Assembly (NCBI GenBank): GCA_051418075.1
Contig: JBPRGG010000112.1
Coordinates: forward strand, 1-64,000
DNA length: 64,000 nt
Origin: JBPRGG01 sp051418075
GTDB lineage: Bacteria > Bacteroidota > Bacteroidia > Cytophagales > Cyclobacteriaceae
Direction: 5' to 3'
Position numbers and translations under genes: made by a program. The notes under the pieces were generated by a model, which was not told the DNA's origin, made no database searches, and saw only the letters and a list, made by a program, of their open reading frames with translations. Of this stretch, positions 43,255-52,363 are shown in pieces (the stretch's first letter is position 1; each line of letters begins with the position of its first letter).

Positions 43255-43755
43255 TTATTTAATAACCACCGTGCTGGCAATAAAATCATGAAGGGCTTGT
43301 TTTTTTTCAGTGAATGCAGCAATAATATAACCTATTAGCATGATCATTCCTGAAATGACTTTACCAATATACCTTATTGTGGCTTTTCCAAAGGACAATT
43401 GCTCGCCATTCATACCTGTTACTTTGATTCCAACCACCATTTTACCTAAAGTAGCTTGCTTGCTACTTGACTCCATAGCAGCAAAATAAATCCAACCTAC
43501 CACCATGGATATCAGGTAGATACCCATACTTGCCCCCATGATCGTACCCATCAAAGCCATAGCTCCGGCTTCATCCATATTATCCAGATTAGCCCCGGAG
43601 GCACTCACACCCAGTCCTAAAACACCTATAATGGGGGTGATCACGATAAAATATACTACCCCAAGAATAATGTTGTCAATAATAAAAGCTATAAAGCGAA
43701 TGAAAAATCCGGCATAATTTGCACTTTGCACAGTTGAAGAAGTTGCTGTTTCCAT
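43255..43755 (-). CDS. RDD family membrane protein
   Basis: Integral membrane protein of 166 aa. FIRFIAFIIDNIILGVVYFIVI near residue 17 contains the R and D-D type positions of the RDD family, and KQATLGKMVVGIKVTGMNGEQLSFGKATIRYIGK is the typical second half. Three to four helices. Transport role only suggested for the family; the substrate is unknown. Confidence 0.85.
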   Translation of the reverse strand: METATSSTVQSANYAGFFIRFIAFIIDNIILGVVYFIVITPIIGVLGLGVSASGANLDNMDEAGAMALMGTIMGASMGIYLISMVVGWIYFAAMESSSKQATLGKMVVGIKVTGMNGEQLSFGKATIRYIGKVISGMIMLIGYIIAAFTEKKQALHDFIASTVVIK

Positions 43756-43881
43756 AAGATTAATATTAATGTTACTAATTTTTTATTCAATTAAGTAACA
43801 ATTTGTGAAAATAACAAGATCCATCGGAAAAATTTAGCCTGTAGGCCAGTATGAAGTTGTTATGTTTTTGAATATTAAAAA

Positions 43882-43907
43882 AGGGGCTACCTTTCAGATA
43901 AGCCCCT
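43882..43907 (-). terminator. intrinsic terminator at the end of polysaccharide locus A
   Basis: AGGGGCT (43882-43888) pairs with AGCCCCT (43901-43907) across 12 nt. On the minus strand it is followed by TTTTTAATA. It lies 22 bp beyond the glycan-binding protein stop at 43930. Confidence 0.75.
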
Positions 43908-43929
43908 AACTATGATCAAACGTTTTACA

Positions 43930-45060
43930 TTAATTCAGTCTTACGATCCTGATATTATCAATGGCCAGATTTAATTTAGAAACAGCCTCCGGACCTGGGT
44001 TCTGAAAATTAAATACGACATCTGACAAACCACTTACATCAGTAAATGCTTCTCCTTCGGGCGCACCATCTACTTTTTGCTTAAATTGATCCAGGGGAAT
44101 CGTTACAGTTTTCCAGCCTTTGGTTTTATAGGCTTCATTTTTATCCTCACCTTCCCAGGGCTTGTAATGATAGTAGTAGTTCCAGGATAAACTGATCTCA
44201 TATTGGCCATAAAGCCAATTTTCCGGCACATTTACTTCAAATTTAAGGGCATATTCCGAAGCATTACCCTGTAATCCCGGATTACCACAATGTGCCACCA
44301 CCCAGGCATCATTCCACCAGGATTCAGCGGGAATATCAGTAAACTCCACATGGGCATAATTTCCAGAGGTTGGATTAACCGCCTGATCTTCTACCGTTGC
44401 ACCGCCCCAACATTTTGCCACGTCATCAAAGTTCATGATCATGGTAGCCGGATCCCGGAAATTAAAAGCAGACTCACCAGTTCCTGCTACTGTAGTCACC
44501 TTAATAGTTCCTGTAGATACTCCTTGCGGAACTTCCACACTTAGGTTTTCAGGTGTCACTTTCAGGATTTTTGCTTCCTGTTCCCCGATCATCACCTGCT
44601 CCACATTGTAAAAGTAATCACCATTAATATTGAGGGTCATACCGGGGGCTGCAAATTCATTACCTACAGAGGTGATTACAGGTAAGGGAATGGCCACATT
44701 AAAATTATATATAGCCTGGCCACCCAAAGTAACTACACGGATCTGATTGGTTACCTCCTCCGGAAATGTACCGGGTATATTTACAATGATGTTTTCATTG
44801 GTAATGTAATTGGGGTTGAAGGATGCCTGCTCAGTATTGAAGTATATTTCCTGGGTAGATCCCAGATTTCGACCCTGAATGACAATCAACTGACCAAACT
44901 GGCCTCCGGTCAATGAAGAATCAGCTTTATCCGGATTTGTCATCCGTACATTTTCAATGGCAGGTGTGCCAAATTCATCATCCTCATTACAGGATATGAT
45001 CATGATCCCTGCTACAATTAACAACAGGGTTATTTTTAATTTATTTATCAGTGTCTTCAT
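43930..45060 (-). CDS. surface glycan-binding lipoprotein with IPT/TIG domains (SGBP)
   Basis: Outer-membrane lipoprotein (signal ending IMIISC, Cys24) in the third position after susC and susD, where surface glycan-binding proteins normally sit. Two immunoglobulin-like IPT/TIG domains follow (about 38-120 and 125-205, with GGQFGQLIVIQGRNLG and APGMTLNINGDYFYNVEQVMIGEQEAKI), then a C-terminal glycan-binding domain (about 210-376) rich in tryptophans (KCWGGATVEDQ, SWWNDAWVVAH, LSWNYYYHYKPWEG). The aromatic residues are likely to stack on sugars. The target glycan is unknown. 18 bp from susD. Confidence 0.85.
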   Translation of the reverse strand: MKTLINKLKITLLLIVAGIMIISCNEDDEFGTPAIENVRMTNPDKADSSLTGGQFGQLIVIQGRNLGSTQEIYFNTEQASFNPNYITNENIIVNIPGTFPEEVTNQIRVVTLGGQAIYNFNVAIPLPVITSVGNEFAAPGMTLNINGDYFYNVEQVMIGEQEAKILKVTPENLSVEVPQGVSTGTIKVTTVAGTGESAFNFRDPATMIMNFDDVAKCWGGATVEDQAVNPTSGNYAHVEFTDIPAESWWNDAWVVAHCGNPGLQGNASEYALKFEVNVPENWLYGQYEISLSWNYYYHYKPWEGEDKNEAYKTKGWKTVTIPLDQFKQKVDGAPEGEAFTDVSGLSDVVFNFQNPGPEAVSKLNLAIDNIRIVRLN

Positions 45061-45078
45061 ATTTAAAAAGCATTCATT

Positions 45079-46677
45079 TTAATCAAAAACATAAGGAACC
45101 GGTGCCTCTACCAACCTGGGGTTCTGATCCAGTTCAGAAGCAGGAATTGGTAGCACAAAGTCTTCATCTGTCACATTGACTTTGAAGGTATTCAATTCTC
45201 TTTCATTGTTATCATCCCAGGAGTAAGTACCCCTTTCCTGGTTATTGATATAGCTGATGGCAGCCTGTGGATCAAACTGGTGCCATCTGACCAGATCGTA
45301 CCAAAGCTTTGCCTCATAGGCAAATTCGACCCTTCGCTCATGAATAATATCTTCATAAGTAATTTCGGATACCTCTTCAAGTCCGGCTCTTTTCCGTACT
45401 GCATTGAAATAAGTAAGGGCCTCCGGATCAGAGGTGCTGGCTTGATCAGCTAAAATGGCTTCGGCATAAGTTAAATACACATCTGCCAGACGAAGTACAT
45501 AGGTATCCAGACCAGTAGACATAAAACAGACATTGCCGTCATTATCATTGGGTGTACCAATCACATATTTTTTGACTGCGGCATGGGCGGCATTTTCTGC
45601 CAATTCATCGCTGGGTTGTTGCACATAGGTATAACCTCCTTCGGCCTGAAGAATACGGGGATAATAATCGCCATCCTGCATTATGGTAGCTTTTCGGCGC
45701 TGATCACCTTGTTCAAAAGCCAGGGTCAGATCAATACTAGGACCGACATAGCCACCCCAGCCATCTCCTGTACCAGTCAACTGATTGCTATAGGCAAAAT
45801 AAGCCTGATTAGTGTTTTGTGTACCCCAATCCTGGCAGGCTATCCATTGAAAGGCAAACAAAGCTTCTTCATTATCCTCATTTTCCACTTCAAATAAATC
45901 AGCATAAACAGGCATCAGACTCAAACCACTGTTTTTGATCACATCAGCTGCATATTGTTTGGCCATATCCAGGTCAGCCTGGTTTAAACCACTATTTTCA
46001 CCGATACCGGCTTTTTGTAAATATACTTTAGCCAGCATACCCTCAGCTGACCATCTGGTGACCCGGCCTGTTTCATTTTCTGTAGGCAGATTTTCCATGG
46101 CATAGGTGAGGTCGTTGATGATAAACTGATAAACATACTCCACCTCATTTCGCGGTACTTTAGAATCAAAAATGATGGCACTGTTGTTTTCTATAATTGG
46201 AACAGGGCCCCATAAACGAACCATGTAGAAATAGGCAACCGCCCGCATAAATTTGGCCTCAGCCACTGCTTCATGGATGGTAGCATCAGAAACCTCCTCC
46301 CCGGCTTTAGCCGGTACATTGTTGATCACCGAATTGGAATGGGCCACCACCCGGAAAAGGGAATTCCATGCCTCATTCAGGTGGGCATTGTTCTGGGTTA
46401 AACCAAACACAAAAAACTCACCAAGCTGACCATCATTGGTATAATGGTTACCAGCCATGGCGTCACCGATGGCCCAAAAAGCTTTATCATTAAACTCAAA
46501 CCAGGGAAATCCATATAATGCCGCAGTGGCAGCTGCAATTTGCTCGTTGGTCTGATAGAAATTATCAATGGTCAACGCGTCTTCTGGTGGCCGGTCCAGG
46601 AATTCTTCACTACAGGACCAACTCACCAGCATCATCAAAATGATTGGGATATATTTTATTCTATTGAAAGTTTTCAT
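45079..46677 (-). CDS. SusD/RagB-family outer-membrane nutrient-binding lipoprotein (locus A)
   Basis: Lipoprotein that caps the SusC transporter at the cell surface. Signal MKTFNRIKYIPIILMMLVSWSC gives a lipidated cysteine at residue 22. The mature part has the TPR-like SusD architecture: DNFYQTNEQIAAATAALYGFPW near the N terminus, AVAEAKFMRAVAYFYMVRLWGPVPI (SusD helix), and RKRAGLEEVSEITYEDIIHERRVEFAYEAKLWYDLVRWHQF near the C terminus. It starts at ATG 46677 rather than 46701 and lies 30 bp after susC. Confidence 0.95.
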   Translation of the reverse strand: MKTFNRIKYIPIILMMLVSWSCSEEFLDRPPEDALTIDNFYQTNEQIAAATAALYGFPWFEFNDKAFWAIGDAMAGNHYTNDGQLGEFFVFGLTQNNAHLNEAWNSLFRVVAHSNSVINNVPAKAGEEVSDATIHEAVAEAKFMRAVAYFYMVRLWGPVPIIENNSAIIFDSKVPRNEVEYVYQFIINDLTYAMENLPTENETGRVTRWSAEGMLAKVYLQKAGIGENSGLNQADLDMAKQYAADVIKNSGLSLMPVYADLFEVENEDNEEALFAFQWIACQDWGTQNTNQAYFAYSNQLTGTGDGWGGYVGPSIDLTLAFEQGDQRRKATIMQDGDYYPRILQAEGGYTYVQQPSDELAENAAHAAVKKYVIGTPNDNDGNVCFMSTGLDTYVLRLADVYLTYAEAILADQASTSDPEALTYFNAVRKRAGLEEVSEITYEDIIHERRVEFAYEAKLWYDLVRWHQFDPQAAISYINNQERGTYSWDDNNERELNTFKVNVTDEDFVLPIPASELDQNPRLVEAPVPYVFD

Positions 46678-46707
46678 TTTGTGTAACTTTAATATTCTCA
46701 CTTATAT

Positions 46708-49700
46708 TTAGAAATCTGCATTCAAACCTACTGTGAAGATCCGTGGAATAGGATATCTTCCATTATCTACACCAGTAAGTAAAGGATCCTGATTATAGGA
46801 CCCTACTTCCGGATCATAACCGGAATAATTGGTGATGGTAAACAGGTTCTGAATGTTGGCATAGATCCTAATCCTGGAGGAGCTGATTTTGGAAGTCAGA
46901 TCTTGGGGCAATGTATAGCCAAAACTGATGTTCTTCACCCGCAGATAAGATCCATCTTCCACAAAGCGGGAAGAAACCCGATCATTATCATTCGGATCAG
47001 TAGGTATGGCTCTTGGTGTATTGGTACGGGGATTGATGATACGAATGTTATTTACATCATCCACGCTGCCATCTGGGTCCATCAATTCGTATTTGGCCCG
47101 GTTATGCACTGCTTCTAACTGATTCAACCGCACATTGGTCATTCCTTCTGTAGCTCTACGGGTAAAATTATAAATGTCATTACCGTATACGCCCTGTAAG
47201 TAAACAGTGAGGGAGAAATTTTTATAAGACAGGTTATTGGTAAATCCGAAAGTAAAATCAGGATTGGGATTTCCAATATAAGTGCGGTCATTGGCATCTA
47301 TCACCTGGTCTATATTATCATTTTCATTGTACCTGAATTCAGTAGTACTGTTTTGATCCAGGTTTTTAAATTTCAAATCACCCGGCCAAATCCCGGAAAA
47401 TTGATCTACCTTAACAGATGATCCTGCTTTAGGTTTGGGGCTATTCAGAATATCCTCGTAATCGGCATAAACACCATCAGCTACATAGCCATAAAACTGA
47501 CCTACCGGCTGTCCAACTTCAGTTTTTGTTACAGTATGAAACCACTGAACATTTCTGAACATGGCTGCTCCTTCTTCGCCCAGAGACAATACCTTATTTC
47601 TGTTGCGGGTAAATACCAGGTCTGTCGTCCAGCTGAAATTATCATTGCTGAAATTATGGGTAGTCAAAGCCACTTCAATACCCTGATTTTCAATTTCACC
47701 CAGGTTTACATAAGGTGACTCGATGCCCATCCAGGAACCACCTCCCATATAATTGGGTAAAGGCAGCCTCAACAGCATATCTTCGGTATTTTTGTCATAC
47801 ATATCTACTGAAAGCTGGATCCTGTCATCAAACAAACCCAGGTCTAATCCAATATTTTTCTGGACTGAGCTTTCCCATTGTATGGCCGGATTGGGATGGT
47901 TGCTTAATAGGAATCCGTTACCTACATCTGACATACGGGTTACCAGGGAAGAACCATATTGGTAGTTACCAATGTCCTGGTTTCCTGTTTCTCCGTATCC
48001 TAACCGCAGCTTAAGGTTGCTGATAAAGTCAATACCTCCCATAAATTGCTCATTGGAAATTCTCCAGGCCAAAGCAACAGCGGGAAAATACCCCCATCTG
48101 TTCTCCGGGCCAAATTTGGAAGATCCGTCTGCCCGGTAAGTCCCGGTGATCAGGTATCTTTCATCAAAATTATAGATGATCCGTCCGAAATAAGAGTTTA
48201 GGGCAGAACTTCCACTCCAGCCCATATTGGTAGCTGTAGTACCTTCACCGGCATTTAACTCCTGTACATCATTGGTCACGAAATTTTTCCTGGTACCTTG
48301 CAAACCTTCCCAGGTTGATTCCTGGGCCTCCTGCGCGATCATTGCAGTAAGATTATGTCTTTGGGCAAATGTGCGGGTATAGGTTAACAGGTTCTTGAAG
48401 ATCCAGAAGTAGTTGTTTGAAAACTGCCTCCTGGACTGGTTCTGATTGTTGATGATGGTACCATATTGATAAGTGGGATGAAATGCATAATTGTTGATAT
48501 ACTGCAGATCTCCGCCTATCTCACTTCTGAAATTCAAGCCTGGCATAAACTCAATTTCGGCAAAAAGGTTGCCTATCAACCTGGTTCGATTAACATCTAT
48601 ATTTCGGTCCAGGGCCATGGCCACCGGGTTATAGACACCCGGATTATTATCTGTAGGGCCACCCCAGGAACCATCAGGGAATCTAACCGGTACTGATGGT
48701 GGTTGCAGCAAGGTAGTCGTGATAATTCCATCATCAGAATCATTGAGGGTAATTGTTTCAGATGTACGGCTAACTGTAAAACTGTTACCTACTTTGATCC
48801 AGTCTTTCAACTGGGTATCCAGGTTCAATCGCAAAGAATATCGATCAAAACCAGAAGCCAGTACGATCCCTTCCTGATCAAAATAACCTCCTGAAACAGC
48901 ATATTGGGTATTGTCGTTACCCCCGCTAAATGATATCTGGTGGCTTTGAATGGAAGCATCCTGAAATGTTTCATCTTGCCAGTCTGTGCCAGGTCCCAGC
49001 AAACTGGGATCGGCAAACTCTTCTCTTTCCGGGATCAGGCCTAAATCCGCCATTTCATTCTGATATTCAGCATATTCTCTCAGGTTCATTACATCCAGCT
49101 TCCTGTTAATCTGTTGCACTCCGTAATATCCCTCGTAACTGATTTTTGCTTCTCCGGCTTTTCCCCTTTTGGTAGTGATCAGGACCACACCATTGGCACC
49201 GCGAGATCCATAAATGGCGGTGGCCGATGCATCCTTCAGGATTTCTATTGAAACGATGTCGTTAGGGTTGATGGTAGACAATGCACTCACGGCGGTTTGT
49301 CCATTTCCTCCACCAGCCCAATCAAATCCGATAGCCGTACCTTCTGAATTACCAGATATAGGTACGCCGTCTACCACATAGAGTGGCTCAGCTGAACTAT
49401 TGATAGAGTTGGCTCCCCTTATCCGGATGGAAACACCTCCACCAGGCTGACCCGAGTTTTGAAAAACCTCCACTCCGGCGGCTCTACCTTGCAGGGCCTG
49501 ATCAATTCCTGTTACAATGGAGGTTTTGATCTGCTCTTCTGACACCGAGCTGATGGCCCCGGTAAGATCACTTTTTTTCTGGGTACCATAGCCAATCACA
49601 ACAAGTTCCTGTAATCGTTTTACATCTTCCATCATTTGTACGTCGATCACAGAACGATTATTTACCTGAATTTCTTCGGGGGTATAACCTACCGAACTGA

Positions 49701-50262
49701 ATACCAGGGTGGCATCGTCACTTACAGTCAATTTATAGAAACCGTCAATATCTGTAACTGTTCCATTGGTAGTACCTTTTTCAACCACATTCACTCCTGG
49801 AAGGGACTCTGATGTGGCATAGTCAATCACCTGACCGGAAACTTCACGGGTCTGAATGATAATTTCTATGGCATCTTCCTGATCCAGCATCTTTTCTGTT
49901 TCCTTTTTTACATTGATGGTATTGTTGACCTGCCAGAATCTTAAACTTGCCTGTTTTGAAATTTCCAGTAAAATTTCATGAATCGAGGCATTTCGATAGT
50001 TTAAAGATAAATTCATTGATTCATTGAAAATTTTCCTGTCATAGAAAAACTTAAATTGTGAACGTTCTTCTATCTGCCGAAAAACATCTGTCAGGTGTGC
50101 GTCTTTAGTTTGCAGATTGATAAAAACCTGCTTGACACTCCGATTTTGCTGGGCGTTACCTGCATTGGCCCATAATATGCCAATAAAAAAAATCTGCAGA
50201 AAAACACCATAAAAAATAAATTTACAGCCCATGAGCAGTAATTTTTGTAACTGATTTTGCAT
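46708..50262 (-). CDS. SusC/RagA-family TonB-linked outer-membrane transporter with STN domain (locus A)
   Basis: TonB-dependent transporter of 1184 aa that imports oligosaccharides with SusD. After the signal peptide (ending ANAGNAQ) comes a secretin/TonB N-terminal (STN) domain (about 48-118), which signals to FecR, then a carboxypeptidase-regulatory-like domain (about 138-215), the plug (about 220-350, with LQELVVIGYGTQKKSDLTGAISS and IEILKDASATAIYGSRGANGVVLITT) and a 22-strand barrel ending FTVGLNADF with a terminal phenylalanine. The fecR gene is 100 bp upstream, with a strong hairpin in between (50304-50330). Confidence 0.96.
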   Translation of the reverse strand: MQNQLQKLLLMGCKFIFYGVFLQIFFIGILWANAGNAQQNRSVKQVFINLQTKDAHLTDVFRQIEERSQFKFFYDRKIFNESMNLSLNYRNASIHEILLEISKQASLRFWQVNNTINVKKETEKMLDQEDAIEIIIQTREVSGQVIDYATSESLPGVNVVEKGTTNGTVTDIDGFYKLTVSDDATLVFSSVGYTPEEIQVNNRSVIDVQMMEDVKRLQELVVIGYGTQKKSDLTGAISSVSEEQIKTSIVTGIDQALQGRAAGVEVFQNSGQPGGGVSIRIRGANSINSSAEPLYVVDGVPISGNSEGTAIGFDWAGGGNGQTAVSALSTINPNDIVSIEILKDASATAIYGSRGANGVVLITTKRGKAGEAKISYEGYYGVQQINRKLDVMNLREYAEYQNEMADLGLIPEREEFADPSLLGPGTDWQDETFQDASIQSHQISFSGGNDNTQYAVSGGYFDQEGIVLASGFDRYSLRLNLDTQLKDWIKVGNSFTVSRTSETITLNDSDDGIITTTLLQPPSVPVRFPDGSWGGPTDNNPGVYNPVAMALDRNIDVNRTRLIGNLFAEIEFMPGLNFRSEIGGDLQYINNYAFHPTYQYGTIINNQNQSRRQFSNNYFWIFKNLLTYTRTFAQRHNLTAMIAQEAQESTWEGLQGTRKNFVTNDVQELNAGEGTTATNMGWSGSSALNSYFGRIIYNFDERYLITGTYRADGSSKFGPENRWGYFPAVALAWRISNEQFMGGIDFISNLKLRLGYGETGNQDIGNYQYGSSLVTRMSDVGNGFLLSNHPNPAIQWESSVQKNIGLDLGLFDDRIQLSVDMYDKNTEDMLLRLPLPNYMGGGSWMGIESPYVNLGEIENQGIEVALTTHNFSNDNFSWTTDLVFTRNRNKVLSLGEEGAAMFRNVQWFHTVTKTEVGQPVGQFYGYVADGVYADYEDILNSPKPKAGSSVKVDQFSGIWPGDLKFKNLDQNSTTEFRYNENDNIDQVIDANDRTYIGNPNPDFTFGFTNNLSYKNFSLTVYLQGVYGNDIYNFTRRATEGMTNVRLNQLEAVHNRAKYELMDPDGSVDDVNNIRIINPRTNTPRAIPTDPNDNDRVSSRFVEDGSYLRVKNISFGYTLPQDLTSKISSSRIRIYANIQNLFTITNYSGYDPEVGSYNQDPLLTGVDNGRYPIPRIFTVGLNADF

Positions 50263-50303
50263 AACTTTACATAAGTTTAAATTTAACTACAAACTACTTT
50301 TGG

Positions 50304-50330
50304 CCCTGTTAAACTTGCACTTTAACAGGG
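50304..50330. terminator. perfect 10-bp hairpin between fecR and susC (locus A)
   Basis: CCCTGTTAAA (50304-50313) and TTTAACAGGG (50321-50330) pair across CTTGCAC. The plus strand then reads TCTTTTTTG, a terminator for transcription opposite to the locus. On the minus strand the hairpin sits in the leader of susC and is not followed by T's. It may end an antisense RNA or shape the susC leader. Confidence 0.6.
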
Positions 50331-50362
50331 TCTTTTTTGTTTAAAATTGTTGCTGCGAATAA

Positions 50363-51385
50363 CTATTCCTTTAATTCTATTATTACTTTTTGACCATTTA
50401 TATTATAATTTAATCCTTTGGAAAAACTTAATCCGGTGAGGATCTCCTCCAGGCTTTCATTGTCAAACCGGCCGTCAATATTCCAGTCTTTTTTTAGATC
50501 ACCTTGTATTTCATAGACCACACCAAACCATCTTTCGGTTTGCCGGATAAAGTCATTGAAACTGGCATTTTTAAAGACCAGAATACCTTCTTTCCAGCCC
50601 ATTTCCATAGTCTTGTTAAAGTCAGATAATTCCTCATATCCCTGATAAAACCTGACCTTTTCTCCGGGTTTTAACAGGAAGGTAGTTGAATCGTGATCTG
50701 TTTTGGTCACTTTTACCAGCCCATTTACCAGGGCAACATTAACATCTACCTGATCAGGATAAGAACGAACATTGAAAGAAGTTCCTATGGCTGTTGTTAT
50801 CACATCTCCTGTTTTTACTGAAAAGGGTTTATGCTCATTTTTTACAACTTCAAAAAATGCTTCTCCTTTCAGTTCAACCTGTCGGTTTGAATCCGAAAAT
50901 TGCCTTGGAAAACGCAAACAACTGGCTGCATTCAGGCTAACCCGGGAACCATCAGGCAGGGTGAAGCTGCTTTTGGTCCCGTTAGGATTCTCTTTGACCA
51001 CATAATCCACCTCTATTTTTTCAACTGTACCTTGAATAGTATATTTCTGATCAGTAAATACAATGGTTATGGAGATCAATACAGCCAGAATGGCCGCAAC
51101 CTGAAGCCAATCCCAGGGCTTAAACCTGCTTTTTGATGGTTGTGTAAAAGAGGCAGAGATGATTTTATCCAACATCTCATTCTTTTCATCTGCTTTTAAC
51201 TCAGGTGCTTTGAAATACAATCTCAAAACAAGTTCCCTGGCTTTTTCCAAAGAAGTCTTCAGGTCGGGGTTTTCACTCAGCCATTTTTGCCAGAACAGGT
51301 CACTTTCCCGGGTTGGATTAATCACCCACTGTTTAAATTCGGCCTGTTGCAGCAACCAAATAATATCGGAATCCTTCTTTTTCAT
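50363..51385 (-). CDS. FecR-family anti-sigma factor (locus A)
   Basis: Inner-membrane regulator of 340 aa. A cytoplasmic N-terminal sigma-binding part (about 1-85) precedes one membrane helix (about 92-108, VAAILAVLISITIVF), a periplasmic FecR domain (about 115-225, NGTKSSFTLPDGSRVSLNAASCLRFP, VELKGEAFFEV, GTSFNVRSYPDQVDVNVALVNGLVKV) and a C-terminal DUF4974 domain (about 270-338). It should hold the ECF sigma factor encoded 168 bp upstream until the STN domain of the SusC protein signals glycan binding. Confidence 0.93.
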   Translation of the reverse strand: MKKKDSDIIWLLQQAEFKQWVINPTRESDLFWQKWLSENPDLKTSLEKARELVLRLYFKAPELKADEKNEMLDKIISASFTQPSKSRFKPWDWLQVAAILAVLISITIVFTDQKYTIQGTVEKIEVDYVVKENPNGTKSSFTLPDGSRVSLNAASCLRFPRQFSDSNRQVELKGEAFFEVVKNEHKPFSVKTGDVITTAIGTSFNVRSYPDQVDVNVALVNGLVKVTKTDHDSTTFLLKPGEKVRFYQGYEELSDFNKTMEMGWKEGILVFKNASFNDFIRQTERWFGVVYEIQGDLKKDWNIDGRFDNESLEEILTGLSFSKGLNYNINGQKVIIELKE

Positions 51386-51553
51386 TTAATGACTTTAGAT
51401 CAATTAATTAAATAAGGAGGGATTTAATAAAACGATACCAGAATAAATCAACTGTTTTATAAAATTTATATATTTTATATTTATCAAGGACAAATATTGT
51501 GATAATTACATTCTTAAAGACCTATAATGAAATAAATACAATGAAATTGTCAA

Positions 51554-52168
51554 TTAAAAAAATAAAAACTTTCGTAGTTTTTTAAGTGATTTGTAAATTA
51601 ATCTGCGGGCAGAAGAAATATGGTCATAATGGTATAATGCCGCTATTTCACTATAAGACATGTTTTTGTAAAAAAAATAATAAATGGCCTCACGCTCTTT
51701 TGCAGGTAGTTTGGACAAAGCCTCGTTGAGTTGTTTCAATTGAAACTCGTCCATCTGGGCATTTATAATTTTTTCATCTGCAGAAAATTCTGCCGGGAAG
51801 GTGTCATCTTCTTGCTGATCTGAAACAAATTTCAATCGCTTACTTTTTTTTAAAGTATGAAATATTTTTCGCCTGAAAGACTTGAATAAATAAAGTTTAA
51901 TGTTATCCGTATCTGACAAATTTTCCCTGCGGGTTCTGAGTTCAATAAAAAAGTCCTGTAAACAGTCTTTAATGGTTTCACTATCTGCAGTCAACTGGTG
52001 GCCCAGTTGGTATAAATCTTCCACAAACCTATTATAAATGGTAATAAAAGCCTCCTCATGTCCCTGCTTAAATTGATGCCATAATTCATAATCAGAGCCA
52101 ATCCCTTCCTGATCCCTGATTGCTTTATTGCTTTCCCTGCTAAAGTCAACTTTTAATTGTGATGCCAT
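51554..52168 (-). CDS. ECF-type RNA polymerase sigma-70 factor (locus A)
   Basis: Sigma factor of 204 aa. Region 2 (about 30-95, FITIYNRFVEDLYQLGHQL and DCLQDFFIELRTRRENL) binds core polymerase and the -10 element; region 4 (about 140-195) contains the helix-turn-helix YKNMSYSEIAALYHYDHISSARRLIYKSLKKLRKF. The locus order sigma, FecR, SusC indicates transmembrane signalling from outer membrane to promoter. The sulfatase of locus B ends 195 bp upstream. Confidence 0.93.
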   Translation of the reverse strand: MASQLKVDFSRESNKAIRDQEGIGSDYELWHQFKQGHEEAFITIYNRFVEDLYQLGHQLTADSETIKDCLQDFFIELRTRRENLSDTDNIKLYLFKSFRRKIFHTLKKSKRLKFVSDQQEDDTFPAEFSADEKIINAQMDEFQLKQLNEALSKLPAKEREAIYYFFYKNMSYSEIAALYHYDHISSARRLIYKSLKKLRKFLFF

Positions 52169-52363
52169 AGCACACTCCGTTAAAATCTAAAGTGAAGTTC
52201 AAAAAAATATATAAATAAACAAAAATATATACCGGTTTTTATTTTATAAAACAACCCCATATACACCTATCACTTATATTAATGAAAAAATTAGAAAAAA
52301 ATTATATGTGTAAACACAAATTTACACACTGAAGGTATTGACTTTTTCTGGAGACCCTTCTGA

